A stretch of 16,467 bases of DNA from Campylobacteraceae bacterium (lineage in GTDB: Bacteria; Campylobacterota; Campylobacteria; Campylobacterales; Sulfurospirillaceae): positions 1 to 16,467 of the forward strand of contig JALUMZ010000017.1 in assembly GCA_027055635.1 (NCBI GenBank), read 5' to 3'. The notes beneath the pieces were generated by a model. The model saw only the letters and a list, made by a program, of their open reading frames with translations, was not told where the DNA came from and ran no database searches. Numbering within the stretch: the stretch's first letter is position 1; each line of letters starts with the position of its first letter. This document shows positions 13,223 to 16,467 of the stretch, in pieces. The position numbers and the translations under genes were made by a program.

Positions 13223-13777
13223 ATGAAAGTCAGATTACCTCATGCACCCTATATTGCAAATAAAATAGCAATTGATATGTTAAATAGTGGTTTCATAAAG
13301 TTGCTACAAGGCATCGAGCCTGTTGCTAAGGTCTCTCAAGATATACTTGAAGCTGATATAAAAAAAGAGATAGCCCTAGAAGAGAGAGTTGATGATATAC
13401 TAGATGATAATGATGATGAGATAGAGTTTCGTCAAGTTGACAGAAGAAGTATGTTTTGGCTCATAAAGAAAAAACTAGCAAAAGAGTATGGTGTTATTTT
13501 ATCTTATGAAGATAGATTTAGTGATATTTCACATAAGATACTAGAGACTCTATGGAAAGAAGATATGATAGACTATTCCGTCTCTGAAAATAGAGTAAAA
13601 AATGTCATTTACACTTCCATAGAAAACTATCTTGAAAATTTTGAAGGCATTGAAGACGCCGTAGCTGACCAGATAGATAACTATAAAAGAAAATTAATAC
13701 CGGGTTCAACTGAGTATGACTTGGTATTTGAAAAACTTTATGAGGAAGAGTTAAAAAGGCGAGGTATGGCATTATGA
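13223..13777 (+). CDS. DUF507 family protein
   Basis: A 184-residue cytoplasmic protein of the DUF507 family, which is of unknown function and common in Campylobacterota and a few other phyla. It opens with MKVRLPHAPYIANKIAID, typical of the family, and has an acidic central stretch (EERVDDILDDNDDEIEF) followed by a helical C-terminal half. The ATG at 13223 is preferred over the TTG one codon earlier because AAGG lies seven bases before it. The stop overlaps the carA start as ATGA. The recurrent pairing with carA is known for this group, but I infer no functional link. Confidence 0.85.
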   Translation: MKVRLPHAPYIANKIAIDMLNSGFIKLLQGIEPVAKVSQDILEADIKKEIALEERVDDILDDNDDEIEFRQVDRRSMFWLIKKKLAKEYGVILSYEDRFSDISHKILETLWKEDMIDYSVSENRVKNVIYTSIENYLENFEGIEDAVADQIDNYKRKLIPGSTEYDLVFEKLYEEELKRRGMAL

Positions 13778-14904
13778 ATCTAAAGCCTGTGTGGATATAC
13801 ATAGAAAATGGTATATTTTTAGAAGCAAAAAGTTTTGGAAGCCAAGGAAGCAGGGTAGGAGAGATAGTGTTTAACACCTCAATGAGTGGATACCAAGAGA
13901 TTATGAGTGATCCTAGTTATGCAGGTCAATTTGTTGTTTTCACTATGCCGGAGATTGGTATAGTTGGGGTAAATGATGATGACATGGAAAGCTTGGGCAT
14001 ACATGCAAGTGGAATGATAATAAGAAATTTTAACAAAGAATTTTCAAATTTTAGAGCCCAAAACTCTTTGGATAATTTTCTTCAACAACACGAAGCGATG
14101 GGTATCTGCGATATAGACACAAGATATTTAACTAAAAACATAAGAGATTTTGGCGCTAAAATGATGATAGCCTCTACCGAAATCTCAAATAAAAATGAAC
14201 TCAAAAAGATATTGGAATCTTTCCCAAAAATAGAAGAGATGGATTTCATACAAGAAGTTAGCACAAAAGAGAGTTATATACACAAAAACGGAGTTTGGGA
14301 TAGTGCAAAGCTAAGCTATAAAAAAAGTATAAAAAAAGCAGAAAAAAAGATTGTCGTGATAGATTTTGGTGTAAAGAGAAATATTTTGAATGAACTTTGC
14401 GAAGTTGGATTTGAGGTAGAAGTGGTACCTAGCGAATTTGATCCCGATAGTCTCATAGGCAGATATAAGAACAACGAAATAGATGGCATATTTTTATCAA
14501 ATGGTCCCGGCGACCCTATGTTTTATAAAAAAGAGGTAGAGAAAATCAAAAAATTGATAAAAGCAAAGATTCCTATGTTTGCGATCTGCCTAGGACACCA
14601 GCTTTTAAGCATAGCCCATGGTCACCCAACATACAAGCTTGCTTTTGGACAACATGGCGGAAATCATCCGGTAAAAAATCAAAAAAGTTCTGTAGTTGAG
14701 ATAACAGCTCAAAATCACAACTATAATGTACCTGATTCTATCTGCTCTATTGCCAAAATAACGCATATCAATCTTTTTGACAACACCATAGAGGGTGTTG
14801 ATTATCTTGATGAGCCTATATTTTCAGTACAACATCATCCCGAAGCAAGTCCCGGACCACACGATAGCAGATATATTTTTAAAGAATTTTTTCAAAATTT
14901 ATAA
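13774..14904 (+). CDS. carA: carbamoyl-phosphate synthase small (glutaminase) subunit
   Basis: A 376-residue glutamine amidotransferase subunit. It hydrolyses glutamine and channels ammonia to CarB for carbamoyl phosphate, the precursor of pyrimidines and arginine. The N-terminal CPSase small-chain domain (about 5-140) has the VFNTSMSGYQEIMSDPSY signature. The class I glutaminase domain (about 190-376) has LSNGPGDP, the nucleophile C272 in AICLGHQ, and the catalytic H355 and E357 in HHPEASPGP. All key residues and the normal length are present. carB is not in the window. It is translationally coupled to the DUF507 gene by a 4-base overlap. Confidence 0.97.
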   Translation: MNLKPVWIYIENGIFLEAKSFGSQGSRVGEIVFNTSMSGYQEIMSDPSYAGQFVVFTMPEIGIVGVNDDDMESLGIHASGMIIRNFNKEFSNFRAQNSLDNFLQQHEAMGICDIDTRYLTKNIRDFGAKMMIASTEISNKNELKKILESFPKIEEMDFIQEVSTKESYIHKNGVWDSAKLSYKKSIKKAEKKIVVIDFGVKRNILNELCEVGFEVEVVPSEFDPDSLIGRYKNNEIDGIFLSNGPGDPMFYKKEVEKIKKLIKAKIPMFAICLGHQLLSIAHGHPTYKLAFGQHGGNHPVKNQKSSVVEITAQNHNYNVPDSICSIAKITHINLFDNTIEGVDYLDEPIFSVQHHPEASPGPHDSRYIFKEFFQNL

Positions 14905-14916
14905 AAGGGTGTTTTC

Positions 14917-15606
14917 ATAGATACTATCAATATTTCGACCATAATTATAGTAGCATTTTTAGGAAGTTTAGGACACTGTATCGGTATGTGCGGTGGATTT
15001 ATCGTAGCATATAGCAGCTCTAAAATAGATACAAAATCATCCAAAACCAGACAAATTATATCTCATATGTTTTACAGCTTAGGAAGGATTACATCTTATA
15101 TATTTATAGGTATGATTTCAGGAGCATTAGGCAATGTTGTCTCTTTCTCAAAAGTATCTATGGGATATTTTTACTTTTTTATAGGTCTCTTTATGGTATT
15201 GATGGGTCTATCTTTGATGGGGAAAATTAGATTTTTAACATCTTTAGAATCCTCACTTGCTACCAACCCATTTGTAAAAAAAATATTCTCCTTTTTGATT
15301 CACTCAAAAAGCATATACAGCTTCTATGGCTTAGGTATATTAAACGGATTCCTCCCTTGCGGTTTGGTTTACTTTTTTGCAGTATCTGCCGCAGCTACTG
15401 GTTCAATTTTCTGGGGAGGATTTACTATGCTGATATTTGGTCTCTCTACTATGCCGACTCTTCTTGGTTTTGGGTATATAGTGGGGTTCTTAAAAGGCAG
15501 CAACTTTAGAGAAGTGATGATTAAACTGGCCTCTATTGTGATTATATTGTATGGTATATATATGTCATATCTTGGATATATGTCCATTATGAGTAGCCTG
15601 AAATGA
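14917..15606 (+). CDS. UreH_2/TauE-like membrane protein, probable ATA start
   Basis: A polytopic membrane protein with about six hydrophobic segments, resembling the UreH_2 / sulfite-exporter TauE-like group found near cytochrome and metal-handling genes. The family motif SLGHCIGMCGGF lies at residues 17-28 when the reading begins at ATA 14917. The first usable ATG (14986) would cut that motif in half and remove the first membrane segment. No ATG, GTG or TTG exists in this frame between the stop at 14902 and 14986. AAGGG lies seven bases before the ATA. I therefore call a 229-residue protein with a rare start; a mutated start or sequencing error is possible. A second motif, LNGFLPCGLVY, is intact. 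The substrate is unknown. Its stop overlaps the next gene as ATGA. Confidence 0.7.
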   Translation: MDTINISTIIIVAFLGSLGHCIGMCGGFIVAYSSSKIDTKSSKTRQIISHMFYSLGRITSYIFIGMISGALGNVVSFSKVSMGYFYFFIGLFMVLMGLSLMGKIRFLTSLESSLATNPFVKKIFSFLIHSKSIYSFYGLGILNGFLPCGLVYFFAVSAAATGSIFWGGFTMLIFGLSTMPTLLGFGYIVGFLKGSNFREVMIKLASIVIILYGIYMSYLGYMSIMSSLK

Positions 15607-16467
15607 CTCTAGCCCAATATAAAAATGCGATAGAGCAGAGCAATATCGTCTCCAAAACAGATATAAATGGAATTATAACTTTTGTAAATGATGAATTTTG
15701 TAAAATATTTGAGTACTCAAGAGAAGAGTTGATAGGTAAAAATCACAATATAGTAAGACATCCTGATGTACCAAAAGAGGTCTTTAAAAATCTGTGGGAT
15801 ACAATCTTATCAAAAAAAACATATAAAGCCATGGTTAAAAACCTCTCCAAATATGGCAAGACTCTTTATGTCAATACAACAGTAATCCCTATCTTGGATA
15901 ATAAAGGCTTTATAGAAGAGTTTATAGCTATCAGGTATGATGTAACCCAAAGCATAGAGTTAGCCAAACAGATGCAAGAAAAAGATAGATTTTTGTTTCA
16001 GCAATCCCGACTTGCTGCTATGGGAGAGATGATAGGCAATATAGCTCACCAATGGAGACAACCCCTAAATGAGCTTGGCATCACAGTGTATGAGATGAAA
16101 AAACTCTTTCTCTCAAATAAAAAACCTGATGAATTTTTACAAAGTTACAAACACTCCAAAGATGTGATTAAAAAAATGTCAAATACGATAGAAGACTTTA
16201 GAAACTTTTTCAGCCCAAATAAACAAAAAGAGCCCTTTTTAGTTAAAGATGCGATAGAGCATCTTTTAACAATGATGCAAGGGAGTATTTATAAACATGC
16301 TCTACATGTAGAGGTACAAGACAATATAGGAATCCAAATAGATGGATATTTTAATGAATTTAACCAAGTAATACTAAACTTGATAAACAATTCAAAAGAT
16401 GCCTTCAATCAAAGAAAAATAGAAAATAGAAAAATCAATATAACTATAGATGCTGATAATAAAAATG
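15603..16467 (+). CDS. PAS domain histidine kinase, 3' end beyond the window
   Basis: The first 288 residues are visible and no stop appears before the window ends. The frame opens with a PAS domain (about 5-115: NIVSKTDINGIITFVNDEF, then GKNHNIVRHPDVP), a type related to aerotaxis and redox sensors. The dimerisation helix carries the H-box RLAAMGEMIGNIAHQWRQPL, with H149. The start of the ATPase domain shows the N-box VILNLINNSKDAF (257-269). No membrane segment is seen, so it is probably a cytoplasmic sensor. It overlaps the preceding gene by four bases. The HQWRQPL H-box marks the HPK4-like kinases abundant in sulphur-oxidising Campylobacterota. Cognate regulator and signal are not visible. 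It contains palindrome copy 4 (LHVE, 234-237). Confidence 0.88.
   Translation, partial: MTLAQYKNAIEQSNIVSKTDINGIITFVNDEFCKIFEYSREELIGKNHNIVRHPDVPKEVFKNLWDTILSKKTYKAMVKNLSKYGKTLYVNTTVIPILDNKGFIEEFIAIRYDVTQSIELAKQMQEKDRFLFQQSRLAAMGEMIGNIAHQWRQPLNELGITVYEMKKLFLSNKKPDEFLQSYKHSKDVIKKMSNTIEDFRNFFSPNKQKEPFLVKDAIEHLLTMMQGSIYKHALHVEVQDNIGIQIDGYFNEFNQVILNLINNSKDAFNQRKIENRKINITIDADNKN
16300..16313. repeat. iterated palindrome CTCTACATGTAGAG, copy 4
   Basis: A perfect 14-bp palindrome inside the PAS kinase gene, read as CTA CAT GTA GAG (Leu-His-Val-Glu), the same phase as copies 1 to 3. Confidence 0.85.

Noticed and set aside
1..16467. CRISPR arrays, tRNA or rRNA genes, phage genes, or a replication origin
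   Set aside because: I saw no regularly spaced repeat-spacer pattern, no cloverleaf or rRNA motifs, no phage structural genes, and no DnaA-box cluster.

Overview
The window is an AT-rich stretch of a bacterial chromosome, very probably from a Campylobacterota (epsilonproteobacterial) species close to Sulfurimonas. The reasons are the four-subunit pyruvate:acceptor oxidoreductase cluster in gamma-delta-alpha-beta order, the hisZ-purA-FliJ-like-MotE-like string, the DUF507-carA pair, a DUF1104 exported protein, frequent TTG starts, and promoters that show a clear TATAAT-like -10 but no clear -35. The genus is an inference. A pyruvate synthase together with an NnrS-family protein would fit an anaerobic or microaerophilic, possibly autotrophic, nitrogen-oxide-respiring lifestyle.

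Layout. Positions 1-350 hold no convincing gene. They contain a large imperfect palindrome (19-117) and a 182-bp MITE-like element (128-309) flanked by a 9-bp target duplication; the element splits one copy of a 46-bp dispersed repeat. Next are an Asp/Glu racemase-family gene and a gph-like HAD phosphatase, overlapping as ATGA, then a bidirectional terminator facing the convergent por operon (4937 down to 1788). The por promoter region carries a three-unit alternating TAAGATAA array. A divergent nnrS-family gene follows. Its 3' side is separated from a convergent DUF1104 gene by a second MITE-like element (6348-6463) with a 7-bp target duplication.

Positions 6467-9383 form an envelope-sensing module. 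It holds an OmpR-type response regulator and a membrane histidine kinase with overlapping genes, two small exported proteins with Gly/His/Met-rich tails (one divergent, one downstream), and a tiny lipoprotein with a thrombospondin type 3 calcium loop. GTTAC/GTAAC repeats recur at the three promoter regions of this module, which suggests one regulon. Ligand and function are unknown.

From 9443 on, a dense same-strand block carries hisZ (histidine), purA (purines), a FliJ-like coiled-coil protein, a MotE-like exported protein (flagellum), a LysE-family exporter, a terminator, DUF507, carA (carbamoyl phosphate), a UreH_2/TauE-like membrane protein that seems to start at ATA, and a PAS histidine kinase cut by the right edge.

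The most surprising signal is not a gene. The perfect 14-bp palindrome CTCTACATGTAGAG occurs four times in 16.5 kb, always inside a gene and always in the same codon phase (x-Leu-His-Val-Glu), in four unrelated proteins. This resembles a highly iterated palindrome such as cyanobacterial HIP1.
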